Shown one piece after another: positions 1 to 7,476 of a DNA stretch of 22,006 nt. The notes under the pieces were generated by a model that worked only from the letters and a program-made list of their open reading frames with translations, searched no databases and was not told where the DNA came from. The stretch is from Mycobacterium sp. (GTDB taxonomy: Bacteria; Actinomycetota; Actinomycetes; Mycobacteriales; Mycobacteriaceae): the NCBI GenBank assembly GCA_025965815.1, contig JAOPWF010000648.1, positions 1 to 22,006 on the forward strand, read 5' to 3'. The translations under genes and the position numbers were made by a program. Positions within the stretch are counted from its first letter, which is position 1. Each line of letters begins with the position of its first letter.

Positions 1-19
1 GAAGCAGGAAGTAAGCGCT

Positions 20-1396
20 ATGGCCATCGCAACCGTTAACCCGACCACCGGTGAGACAATAGAAGCGTTCGAACCCCACAACAGCGCCGAGGTCGACCGG
101 CGGATCGGGCAAGCCGCCCAGGCGGCCGAGGCACTGCGCGCCACGGACTACGCGCAGCGCGCCGAGTGGATGAACGCCACCGCCGACATCCTCGAAGCCG
201 ACGCCCCGCGCGCAGCCCGGATGCTCACCGTGGAGATGGGCAAACCGATCGCCCAGGCCAGCGCCGAGGTGTTCAAATGCGCGAAGAATATGCGCTTCTA
301 CGCCGCGCACGCCGAGTCCTTCCTCGCGGACGAGCCGCTCGCCGACCCCGCCGCTGTCTCCGCGTCGCAGGCCTGGACCGTGTGGCGGCCACTGGGCGTC
401 GTGCTCGCAGTGATGCCGTGGAACTACCCGCTGTGGCAGGTCATCCGCTTCGCCGCGCCGGCCCTGATGGCGGGTAACACCGGCTTGCTCAAGCACGCGT
501 CCAATGTGCCGCAGTCGGCGCTCTACCTCGACACCCTCTTCGAGAAGGGCGGCTTCCCGGCGGGATCGTTCCGCACACTGCTGATCGGCTCGGCGGAGGT
601 GGCCGCGGTGATCGAGGACGACCGTGTCAAAGCCGTCACCCTCACCGGCTCCGAGCCGGCCGGCCGCTCCGTCGGGGCAGCAGCGGGCGGGCAGATCAAG
701 AAGGCAGTGCTCGAACTCGGCGGCTCCGATCCGTTCATCGTGATGCCCAGTGCCGATGTCGACGCCGCTTCAACGATGGCGGTCAAGGCCCGAATCGCCA
801 ACAACGGGCAGTCCTGCATTGCTGGCAAGCGTTTCATCGCACATGCCGACATCTATGCCGAGTTCGCCCGGCAGTTCGCGGCGAAGATGAACGCCCTGGT
901 GGTCGGTGACCCGTTGGACGAGGCCACCGACGTGGGGCCACTGGCCACCGCCTCGGGTCGCGACGATGTCGCCGTGCTGGTCGACGACGCGGTGGCCAAG
1001 GGCGCCCAGGTGCTAGCCGGCGGTTCGGCACCCGAGGGACCCGGATGGTTTTACTCCCCCACCGTGCTGGCCGGTCTGTCCGGTGACATGCGCATCGTGA
1101 TGGAGGAGACATTCGGCCCGGTCGCCTCGCTCTACGAAGTGGCCGACCGCGACGAGGCGGTGCGGGTGGCCAACCAAACCACCTTCGGCCTGAGCTCAGC
1201 GGTCTGGACCAACGACGCCGACGAGCAGGAATGGTTCATCGACAACCTCGACGCCGGAGCGGTGTTCCTCAACGGCATGACTGTGTCCTACCCGGAGCTG
1301 CCGTTCGGCGGGGTGAAGGACTCCGGCTACGGCCGGGAGCTCGCCAGCGCCGGGATCCGCGAGTTCTGCAACCTCAAGACCGTCTGGAAGGCCTGA
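20..1396 (+). CDS. gabD: NAD(P)-dependent succinate-semialdehyde dehydrogenase (GabD1-like)
   Basis: Aldehyde dehydrogenase superfamily, 458 aa, a normal full length. Visible: the N-terminal VNPTTGE motif, the cofactor/oxyanion Asn in MPWNYP (N135), the general base in LELGGSDPF (E232), the catalytic nucleophile in GQSCIAGKRF (C266), then EETFGPVA and LPFGGVKDSGYGREL. From memory the overall sequence closely tracks mycobacterial GabD1 (Rv0234c type), including LTGSEPAG and NGMTVSYPELPFGG. The expected reaction is oxidation of succinate semialdehyde, or a similar short semialdehyde, to the acid in the cytoplasm. The ATG at 20 is preceded by a GCAGGAAG Shine-Dalgarno-like stretch. It converges on the M24 gene with only 24 bp between stops. 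Because it sits beside a hydroxyacid dehydrogenase, another semialdehyde (malonate or methylmalonate type) is possible; exact substrate is inference. The upstream neighbour lies outside the window. Confidence 0.88.
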   Translation: MAIATVNPTTGETIEAFEPHNSAEVDRRIGQAAQAAEALRATDYAQRAEWMNATADILEADAPRAARMLTVEMGKPIAQASAEVFKCAKNMRFYAAHAESFLADEPLADPAAVSASQAWTVWRPLGVVLAVMPWNYPLWQVIRFAAPALMAGNTGLLKHASNVPQSALYLDTLFEKGGFPAGSFRTLLIGSAEVAAVIEDDRVKAVTLTGSEPAGRSVGAAAGGQIKKAVLELGGSDPFIVMPSADVDAASTMAVKARIANNGQSCIAGKRFIAHADIYAEFARQFAAKMNALVVGDPLDEATDVGPLATASGRDDVAVLVDDAVAKGAQVLAGGSAPEGPGWFYSPTVLAGLSGDMRIVMEETFGPVASLYEVADRDEAVRVANQTTFGLSSAVWTNDADEQEWFIDNLDAGAVFLNGMTVSYPELPFGGVKDSGYGRELASAGIREFCNLKTVWKA

Positions 1397-1420
1397 GAAG
1401 GCCCAGCGCGGTGCGTCGGG

Positions 1421-2686
1421 TCAGTATTGGTTGGCGACGAACAGTTCCTGGGCCGGGAACTTGGTCAGGATGACCGGGCCGTCGTCGGCGACCACGACCT
1501 CCTCCTCGATCCGCGCGGCCGAGAAGCCGTCGGAGGCCGGCGCGTAGGTCTCCATCGCGAAGACCATCCCCGCCTGCAGCTCGACCGGGTTCTCCAGCGA
1601 GTTCAGCCGGGAGATGATCGGGCGCTCGTGCAGGCCGAGCCCCAGGCCGTGGGCGAACTGCAGCCCGAACGCCGCCATCTCGTTCTCGAAACCGAAATCG
1701 GTCGCCTTGGGCAGCAGCCGGGCGATCTGGTCGGAGCCCACGCCGGGGCGGATCGCGGCGATCGAGGTGTCCATCCACTCCCGTGCCAGCTTGTAGGCGT
1801 CGCGTTGGCTCTGCGTCGCACTGCCCACCCCGAAGGTGCGGTAATAGCAGGTGCGGTAGCCGTTGAAGGAATGGATGATGTCGAAGAAGGCCTGGTCCCC
1901 GGGCCGGATGATCCGGTCGGTGAAGTTGTGCGGGTGCGGGTTGCAGCGCTCCCCCGAAATGGCGTTGACCGCCTCGACCTGATCAGAACCCAACTCGTAA
2001 AGCCGCTTGTTGGCCAGCGCGACGATCTCGTTCTCCCGGACGCCGGTCTTGAGGATGTCGACGATGTCCTGGTAGACGCCGTCGACCATCGCCGCGGCCT
2101 GGTTGAGAATCATGATCTCGTCCGGCGACTTGATCACCCGGGCATCCAGCATGCTCTGCTGTGCGTCGAGGACCCGCAACCCTTGGCGCTGCATCTCGAA
2201 CAGGAAGGGCGGCTCGACGATGTCCAGGCCCACCGGTGCGTCGGCAACGCCCGCATCGGTGAGGATGCCCTTGATCTCGGTGACCGCGTCGCGCATCAGT
2301 CCGGCATCGGGCGCCACCGCCCCGCGGAAGCCCAGGAATCCGGCCCGCCAGTTCTCCTGCGGCAGCCACGGCGAATACAGCTTGTGATGGCGCACCGCCG
2401 AGCCGAAGTCCCACAGGATCGGGTCTCGGTCGCGGGTCAGCAGGCAGTAGCGGATCATCTTGTCGCCCAACGCGCCGCCGATCCACGTCTGGGTGGCGTA
2501 GCGGATGTTGTAGAAGTCGAACAGCAGAAACGCGCCACAGCCGCTCGCCTCCAGTGCCGCCTTCGCCCGTGCGATCCGGTGCTCGCGCAGCCGGCCGAAG
2601 TCGACCCGCTGCTCGTAGTCGACACCCATGTGACCGGGCGCGCCGAGCGGACGCGGCGCGGGCGTTGCCTCAACCGACGAAGTCAT
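1421..2686 (-). CDS. M24 family metallopeptidase/creatinase-fold protein with an altered metal site
   Basis: 421 aa with an N-terminal creatinase/prolidase-like domain (about 30-185, containing NIRYATQTWIGG and KSPDEIMILNQAA) and a C-terminal pita-bread M24 domain (about 195-415). Expected M24 residues seen: His in NPHPHN (H251/H253), first metal Asp in FFDII (D269), His in FAHGLGLGLHE (H346), Glu in FAMET (E379) and Glu in ARIEEEV (E394). The second metal Asp, normally in a SDxTRTF motif, is Cys here: TCYYRTF, C280. The protein may thus bind metal abnormally or work without it, as creatinase does. Members of this fold include Xaa-Pro peptidases, creatinase, ectoine hydrolase DoeA and the DMSP lyase DddP; the substrate cannot be told. 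The start ATG overlaps the upstream dehydrogenase stop by 4 nt (ATGA), so translation is coupled and both are under the same LacI-type operator. Confidence 0.82.
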   Translation of the reverse strand: MTSSVEATPAPRPLGAPGHMGVDYEQRVDFGRLREHRIARAKAALEASGCGAFLLFDFYNIRYATQTWIGGALGDKMIRYCLLTRDRDPILWDFGSAVRHHKLYSPWLPQENWRAGFLGFRGAVAPDAGLMRDAVTEIKGILTDAGVADAPVGLDIVEPPFLFEMQRQGLRVLDAQQSMLDARVIKSPDEIMILNQAAAMVDGVYQDIVDILKTGVRENEIVALANKRLYELGSDQVEAVNAISGERCNPHPHNFTDRIIRPGDQAFFDIIHSFNGYRTCYYRTFGVGSATQSQRDAYKLAREWMDTSIAAIRPGVGSDQIARLLPKATDFGFENEMAAFGLQFAHGLGLGLHERPIISRLNSLENPVELQAGMVFAMETYAPASDGFSAARIEEEVVVADDGPVILTKFPAQELFVANQY

Positions 2687-3624
2687 GAGCGGACCGGCGC
2701 GAGACCGTCATCGACGGGGGAGTTCTCGGGCTGCAGAATGATGCCGGCGCCGCGCGCCACCTCCAGCAGCAGCGTCGCGAAGTCCTCATCGTCGCCGCGT
2801 CCAGCGCCCACCGCCTGCGCGACGATCTGCCGGGTCGCCGACGCGATCGGCATCGGCGACTTCAGAAAGTTCGCCACCTCCAGCCCGAGATCGAAGTCCT
2901 TTTGCAGCAGCGCCATCGTGAAGGTCGGGGTGAAGTCGAGGTTGACGAACGCCGGCGACTTGTACTGGGTGAACGTCGAGCCCATTACCGAGTCGTTGAG
3001 GAAAGCCAGGAAGTCGGCGCGGCTGACGCCGCCCTTCTCCACGAGCACCGTGATCTCGGCCAGACACTGGGTGACCACCCCCAGCATGAGGTTGTGGGCG
3101 ATCTTCACCAGCCGGGCGACCTCGCCCTCGCCGACGTAGGTGACCCCGCGGCCAAAGACGTTCAGCACCGGCTCGACCGAGTCGAACACTTCGCGGGGAC
3201 CCGAGACAGCCATGGTCAGCTTGCCGGCGGCGATCACCTTCGGATTGCCGCTCACCGGTGTTGCAAGGAAGTCAGCGCCGCGCGAATTCGCGGCGTTGCG
3301 GACCAGTTCGCTGGCCACCGCGGACACCGTGGACGCATCGGCGATCACCCGCGGCGACGCCGCGCCGGTGAGTAGACCACCGTCGCCGAGCATGACCTGC
3401 TCGAGGTCCTTCGACGAGGACACCATGCTGAATACCAGATCGCGGTCGGCCAGGTCCACCGGTCTGCCCACAACCGTCACGCCGCGCTCTGCCAGGTGCT
3501 GCGCCTTCGCCGCGGTCCGGTTGTACACCGAGACGTCGTATCCGGCGTCGAGCAGCCGGGTGACGAGCTGGGATCCCATCCGACCGGCGCCGATCCAGCC
3601 GATCGTCAATGACGAGGAAGACAT
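2683..3624 (-). CDS. NAD(P)-dependent 3-hydroxyisobutyrate dehydrogenase-like oxidoreductase
   Basis: 313 aa beta-hydroxyacid dehydrogenase (3-HIBADH/tartronate semialdehyde reductase/GLYR family). The N-terminal Rossmann fold begins GWIGAGRMGSQL (9-20). NRT at 35-37 after beta-2 hints at NADP(H). The substrate-binding signature is DASTVS (96-101), followed by PVSGNP. The catalytic Lys lies in RLVKIAHNLML (K174); the usual NN after it is HN. It likely interconverts a 3-hydroxyacid and its semialdehyde in the cytoplasm. An in-frame extension back to 3741 exists, but the ATG at 3624 is preferred: it has AAGGA seven bases upstream and gives the standard family N-terminus. The extension would also cross the operator. 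It is first of a two-gene unit with the M24 protein, and a promoter with LacI operator lies about 110-160 bp upstream. Confidence 0.87.
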   Translation of the reverse strand: MSSSSLTIGWIGAGRMGSQLVTRLLDAGYDVSVYNRTAAKAQHLAERGVTVVGRPVDLADRDLVFSMVSSSKDLEQVMLGDGGLLTGAASPRVIADASTVSAVASELVRNAANSRGADFLATPVSGNPKVIAAGKLTMAVSGPREVFDSVEPVLNVFGRGVTYVGEGEVARLVKIAHNLMLGVVTQCLAEITVLVEKGGVSRADFLAFLNDSVMGSTFTQYKSPAFVNLDFTPTFTMALLQKDFDLGLEVANFLKSPMPIASATRQIVAQAVGAGRGDDEDFATLLLEVARGAGIILQPENSPVDDGLAPVRS

Positions 3625-3736
3625 AGTCAATTCCTTACTGTTTCGCCGCGGCCGCTGACCGGGGAGACGGGTTGACGGACGCCGCGTGGAGCGCGCCACC
3701 GGGGAGAGATCGAACAGTTGCTGTTGCGTCGATCGA

Positions 3737-3750
3737 TGCAATCGATTGCA
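3737..3750. promoter_or_regulatory. LacI-family operator 1 (dehydrogenase/M24 promoter)
   Basis: Perfect 14-bp palindrome TGCAATCGATTGCA, matching the general LacI-family pattern TGnAAnCGnTTnCA with central CG. On the minus strand it lies 4 nt after a weak -10, i.e. across the expected transcription start of the dehydrogenase/M24 unit. Thirteen of its 14 bases recur at the transporter promoter. Binding by the adjacent LacI protein is inferred. Confidence 0.8.
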
Positions 3751-3754
3751 CTAA

Positions 3755-3783
3755 ATCGTGGCATAGCGACAATGGCATGTCAA
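3755..3783 (-). promoter_or_regulatory. Candidate promoter of the dehydrogenase/M24 unit
   Basis: On the minus strand, TTGACA (3783-3778) is followed after 17 nt by CACGAT (3760-3755), a 3/6 match to TATAAT; TTTAGT just downstream is an alternative -10 with poor spacing. The operator palindrome follows immediately, the same layout as the transporter promoter, which is the main support. The predicted leader is about 120 nt. Confidence 0.5.
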
Positions 3784-3830
3784 CGCCTGGCCAAGTCACA
3801 ACGGCGGCCAGCTCCGCAGTGCCCGACGGG

Positions 3831-3992
3831 TCAGTAGGGTCGCAGGCGTAGCGAATCCGCGGCCGATCAGCGATGCCGGCGTCTGCGCGTCGCCGTCTCC
3901 TGTTCGCCGGATTCGATCCCGTGCCGCAGCCGGCGGGCGGCCCGGACGCCGATCTGGCGTCGCCCCGTGTGCACGGTCCTCAGCGCAGCCCA
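3831..3992 (-). pseudogene. Decayed duplicate of the 3' end of the adjacent lacI gene
   Basis: Minus-strand translation from 3992 gives WAALRTVHTG..RQIGVRAAR..LRHGIESGEQETAT, which aligns without gaps to the C-terminal WPPLTTVHMP..REIGAEAAR..LLHGIESGEQEAAT of the intact LacI. A 1-nt deletion then shifts the frame, and ASLIGRGFATPA continues the match to VSLVVRGSTGPA. A 15-base stretch (gattcgatcccgtgc on the plus strand) is identical in both copies. The remnant starts within a few bases of the intact stop codon, so it is a degenerate tandem partial copy of about 160 bp. It has no start, its frame is broken, and it accounts for most of the otherwise gene-free 3742-3996 interval. Confidence 0.8.
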
Positions 3993-3996
3993 ACGG

Positions 3997-5019
3997 TCAG
4001 TCGGCCGCGGGCCCGGTGGATCCCCGGACGACCAGCGACACCGGCAGTGTCACCGTCGCCGCCTCTTGTTCGCCTGATTCGATCCCGTGCAGCAGCTGGC
4101 GCGCAGCCTCGGCGCCGATCTCGCGTAGCGGCATGTGCACGGTTGTCAGCGGAGGCCAGAAATCCTCGGCGAAGGGCATGTCGTTGAACCCGACGACCGA
4201 CACGTCCTCCGGACAGCGCAGTCCGTGCGCGCGTAGTTGGCGGATCACACCGAGCGCGACGAGATCGTTGCCGGCGACGACGGCCGTGGGTCGTTCGCCC
4301 GGGCGGGCAAGCAGTTCGTCCATCGCCTCCTGGCCCGCCTCGACGGTCAGCGATTTCGCGCTCACGGTGCTGAACTGAACGCCCTTCGTCGTGTGCGCCG
4401 CGGACTCGAACGCCTCCAACCGCGCGCGGGTGGTGGAGAAGTTCAGCGGACCCGCGACATGGACGACACGGCGATGACCCAGTTCGACCAAATGCTCTAC
4501 CGCAGTGGCGATTCCGCCGGAATTGTCACCGGATACCAAGGGATAGTGACCCACGCCAGAGCCCCGGTTGACCAACACCACTGGCACGTCGGCCGCCGCA
4601 GCCTCCTCGACGATCGGTTGATCGTCCAGACGCCCGGTGGCGAGGATGAACCCGTCGACCCGGCGCTGCAGCAGCGACTCGAAAGCGGAGACCTCGACAG
4701 CATCATGGGCGTCAGTGTTGGCTACCAGCACGGTGTAGCCCCGTGGTTGCAGAACGTGCTCGATACCCCGGATGATCGGCGGGAAGATCGGGTTCATCAG
4801 ATCGGGGATGATCACCCCGATCGTCATCGAACGACTGGTCCGCAGCCCCCGCGCCATCGCGTTGGGCACGTAGCCGAGTTGCCGCGCGGCCCGCTTGACC
4901 CGCTTCACCGTCTCGGCGTTGACCTGGTCGCGGGTTCGGGCATTCAGCGCCCGCGACACCGTCGCCTTGTGCACCTGCGCCAGACGCGCCACGTCGTCGA
5001 TCGTCGCGCGTCGGGGCAT
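3997..5019 (-). CDS. LacI family transcriptional regulator
   Basis: 340 aa, typical LacI length. The N-terminal helix-turn-helix is ATIDDVARLAQVHKATVSRA followed by a hinge around LGYVPNAMARGLRT (49-62). The rest is the periplasmic-binding-protein-like effector domain: TIGVIIPDLMNPIFPPIIRG, VDGFILATGRLD, VSVVGFNDMPFAEDFWPPLTTVHMPL. ATG 5019 has a GAGGAG ribosome site. It lies between two divergent metabolic units, both carrying the same palindrome at their promoters, so it is the likely local repressor released by the transported substrate or a product. A decayed copy of its own 3' end follows directly. The inducer is unknown; sugar-type effectors are usual for the family, but the controlled genes suggest an organic acid, amide or amino compound. 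Confidence 0.92.
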   Translation of the reverse strand: MPRRATIDDVARLAQVHKATVSRALNARTRDQVNAETVKRVKRAARQLGYVPNAMARGLRTSRSMTIGVIIPDLMNPIFPPIIRGIEHVLQPRGYTVLVANTDAHDAVEVSAFESLLQRRVDGFILATGRLDDQPIVEEAAAADVPVVLVNRGSGVGHYPLVSGDNSGGIATAVEHLVELGHRRVVHVAGPLNFSTTRARLEAFESAAHTTKGVQFSTVSAKSLTVEAGQEAMDELLARPGERPTAVVAGNDLVALGVIRQLRAHGLRCPEDVSVVGFNDMPFAEDFWPPLTTVHMPLREIGAEAARQLLHGIESGEQEAATVTLPVSLVVRGSTGPAAD

Positions 5020-5213
5020 CGTCGATCTCCTCGCCGTTCGGGAACCCAGCCATGCGGGTTCGTGCGGTCAGGCTACCGCCAGGCGCGTTAGCCGCTGCTC
5101 GATCAGATAAGCGTTCCCCGGTCGAGTCCGATGCACCTCGCCGTCCCCGCCGAGTCCATCGGGCGAGGCTTCGACAGGGCCACTCGCTGATGTTTCGCCG
5201 TATCGACAACTCC

Positions 5214-5242
5214 TTGACACGTCTGCGGACGGGTGCCATAGT
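5214..5242 (+). promoter_or_regulatory. Promoter of the ABC transporter operon
   Basis: TTGACA (5214-5219), 17-nt spacer, CATAGT (5237-5242; 4/6 match to TATAAT). The LacI palindrome begins 2 nt later and covers the predicted start, a classical repression layout. The leader to the first ATG is about 80 nt. The remaining lacI-livJ intergenic DNA (5020-5213) should also hold the lacI promoter on the minus strand, but I see no convincing one. Confidence 0.65.
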
Positions 5243-5244
5243 CA

Positions 5245-5258
5245 TGCAATCGATTGCG
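5245..5258. promoter_or_regulatory. LacI-family operator 2 (transporter promoter)
   Basis: TGCAATCGATTGCG, identical to operator 1 over 13 of 14 bases, immediately downstream of the -10. Two near-identical palindromes in the two intergenic regions flanking one lacI gene make a shared regulon very likely. Confidence 0.8.
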
Positions 5259-5330
5259 GTTCGGTCCGAATGTTAGCACTGTCGCCCGTCGACTTCACCC
5301 CGAGCGGCCGTTCAGTCCCTGTTAGGAGCA

Positions 5331-6584
5331 ATGGTGCAACTACGAATCCACCTCCGGAAGCCGCGCCTGCGTCGCGCGGTCGCCGGCGCCGCAGCGCTGA
5401 CCGTCGCGGTCCTCGCCTTCGCCGGCTGCAGCGGCGATTCTGGATCGACCAGCGCGTCCAGCGGCGCCCCGCTCAAGATCGGGATCTCGCTGTCGCTCAC
5501 CGGTGACTTCTCCGACTCGGGCAAGGCCGCGCAGCGCGGCTACGAGCTGTGGGCCAGCGTCGTCAACGCCTCCGGCGGTGTGCTCGGCCGGCAGGTGCAG
5601 CTCTCGATCGTCGACGATGCGTCGAGCCCCGATCAGGTCGTGACCAACTACACCAGCCTGATCACCCAGAAAAAGGTCGACATCGTATTCGGCCCGTTCT
5701 CCAGCCTGCTGACGGTGCCGGCATCGCGCGTCGTCAACCGCTACGGATACGCGTTCATCGAGCCCGCCGGCGGCGGACCCTCGGTGTTCGAGCAGAAGCT
5801 CGGCAACCTGTTCTTCGTGCAGCCCGCCCCGACCACCTCGGGCGGCACCGTCTTCGCCGACTACATCTTGTCGCTGCCCGCGAGCCAGCGACCCAAGACG
5901 GCGGGCTACGCCAAGCTCGACGACCCGTTCGCCGCCCCGATCGCGGAAAACATCCAGAAGCGCTTCGAGGGCGCCGGCATCAAGACGGTCTACGACCAGA
6001 CCTACCCGGCCGAGACCGCGGACATGACCCCGATCATGTCGGGCATGGCGGCCGCCAGCCCGGATGTGGTCGTGGGCGGAAGCCAGCAGGCGGACGCCTT
6101 CGCCCAGATGAAGGCCATGATCCAGCTCAAGTTCAACCCGAAGTGGCTGTTCGAGTCCAACGGCGCCAACTCCCCCGCCGACTTCCCGAACGCCGTCGGC
6201 GCGGCGAACACCGAAGGCGTCTTCTCCAGCGCCGACTGGTACGCCGACTCAACCGTGCCCGGCAGCACCAAGTTCATCGCCGACTACACAGCGAAGTACG
6301 GCGGCACCGCGCAGACGATCGACCCGACCTCGGCGGAGGCCTACTCGGCCGGCATGCTGCTCGAGGCGGTCGCGAAGAAGACCGGCACGATCGACAACGC
6401 CACCATCATCAAGACGCTGCATTCCGGCACCTGGCCGACGCTGGTCGGCGACCTCAGCTGGGACCAGTACGGAGCACCGCAGGGCAGCTACCTGCTGATC
6501 CAGTGGATCAACGGCAAACTCACCACGGTATACCCGCTGGGCGCGGCCGCCCCGGTCACGCCGAAGCCGAACTGGGCTGGGTAG
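5331..6584 (+). CDS. Liv-type ABC transporter substrate-binding lipoprotein
   Basis: 417 aa. A basic N-region (RIHLRKPRLRR), a hydrophobic segment and lipobox FAGC give a lipoprotein signal peptide with acylated Cys33, so the mature protein is anchored outside the membrane. The body is a type I periplasmic binding protein of the branched-chain amino acid family (Peripla_BP_6): LKIGISLSLTGDFSDSGKAA, ASSPDQVVTNYTSLITQKKV, FGPFSSLLT, FIEPAGGGPS, then the second lobe with DAFAQMKAMIQLKFNPKWLF. TTAGGAGCA precedes ATG 5331. First gene of a five-gene transporter operon, 13 nt before the permease. Members bind branched-chain amino acids, amides, urea, aromatic acids and others, so the ligand is open; the amidase and M24 neighbours favour an amide, peptide-like or amino compound (inference). 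Confidence 0.9.
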   Translation: MVQLRIHLRKPRLRRAVAGAAALTVAVLAFAGCSGDSGSTSASSGAPLKIGISLSLTGDFSDSGKAAQRGYELWASVVNASGGVLGRQVQLSIVDDASSPDQVVTNYTSLITQKKVDIVFGPFSSLLTVPASRVVNRYGYAFIEPAGGGPSVFEQKLGNLFFVQPAPTTSGGTVFADYILSLPASQRPKTAGYAKLDDPFAAPIAENIQKRFEGAGIKTVYDQTYPAETADMTPIMSGMAAASPDVVVGGSQQADAFAQMKAMIQLKFNPKWLFESNGANSPADFPNAVGAANTEGVFSSADWYADSTVPGSTKFIADYTAKYGGTAQTIDPTSAEAYSAGMLLEAVAKKTGTIDNATIIKTLHSGTWPTLVGDLSWDQYGAPQGSYLLIQWINGKLTTVYPLGAAAPVTPKPNWAG

Positions 6585-6597
6585 GCAGGGGCTGGGC

Positions 6598-7476
6598 ATG
6601 CACGCATTGACTCAAGCGATCATCCTCGGTGTGCTGACCGGAGGGGTCTACGCCCTGATGGCCAGTGGTCAGACGCTCATCTTCGGAATCATGAAGGTGG
6701 TGAACCTGGCGCAGGGGGCCCTGGTGGTGCTCGGTGCGTACCTCACCTACACCATGTTCACCCACCTGGGGCTGGATCCCTTCCTGTCGGTCCTCATCAC
6801 GACCCCCATCCTGTTCCTCGTCGGTGTCGGCGTGCAGTGGGCGCTGCTCCGCCCGCTCCACAGCGATGACGTCGCACAGCTCTCCTTGCTGGTCACCTTT
6901 GCGCTGGCGCTGGGAATCGAAGGAATTCTGTCGTTCGTCTACGGCGCGAACCTCACCAACGTCCAGCCGAGTTATGCGAACTTCAGCTGGACGATCCTCG
7001 GCTATCAGGTGAGCCTCGTGCGATTCGTGGCCTTCGCGCTATCGCTGGCGATGCTCGCGGTGCTGTATCTGATCCTGCAGCGCACCAAGTTCGGGCGCTC
7101 GGTGCGGGCCACGGTGCAGAATCCGATGTCGGCGCAACTGCTCGGCGTCAACGCGCAGCGCGTCTCGGCGATCGGATTCGGGCTCGGCACCGCCACCGCG
7201 GCGGCGGCCGGCTCGGTATTCGGGATCCTGAACTCGTTCAACCCCGGCAGTCACTACGACCTGATCAGCAGGCTCCTCACGATCGTGGTGCTCGGCGGTC
7301 TCGGCAGCATCGGTGGCTCCATCGTCGCCGCCGTCGGCATGGGCGTCGTGTCCTCGGTGGTGTCTGCGGTTGCCTCCCCGATCTGGTCAGACTTCAGCTT
7401 CTTCATCGTGCTGCTGCTGGTGCTGCTCATCCGGCCCAGAGGCCTGTTCGGCGCGCGCACGCGAGGTGCGCTGTGA
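6598..7476 (+). CDS. livH: Branched-chain amino acid-type ABC permease (LivH family)
   Basis: 292 aa, hydrophobic throughout, about eight membrane helices. Family signature near the N-terminus: GGVYALMASGQTLIFGIMKV then VNLAQGALVVLGAYLTY. The C-terminal coupling region reads LTIVVLGGLGSIGGSIVAA. Forms the transmembrane channel with the LivM-like protein. The start ATG 6598 has GGCAGGGG just upstream, and the stop overlaps the next GTG start by 4 nt (GTGA). It is part of the LacI-controlled operon. The symbol denotes family, not proven leucine/isoleucine/valine transport. Confidence 0.9.
   Translation: MHALTQAIILGVLTGGVYALMASGQTLIFGIMKVVNLAQGALVVLGAYLTYTMFTHLGLDPFLSVLITTPILFLVGVGVQWALLRPLHSDDVAQLSLLVTFALALGIEGILSFVYGANLTNVQPSYANFSWTILGYQVSLVRFVAFALSLAMLAVLYLILQRTKFGRSVRATVQNPMSAQLLGVNAQRVSAIGFGLGTATAAAAGSVFGILNSFNPGSHYDLISRLLTIVVLGGLGSIGGSIVAAVGMGVVSSVVSAVASPIWSDFSFFIVLLLVLLIRPRGLFGARTRGAL

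Noticed and set aside
1421..2686. Assignment of the M24 gene as the DMSP lyase DddP
   Set aside because: Fold-level resemblance (NIRYAT, ILTKFP tail) exists, but one DddP metal Asp is missing and overall similarity recalled from memory is low.
1427..3139. A 570-codon plus-strand open frame opposite the M24 and dehydrogenase genes
   Set aside because: Antisense shadow of two clear genes; no domain or motif is visible and its composition is typical of high-GC shadow frames.
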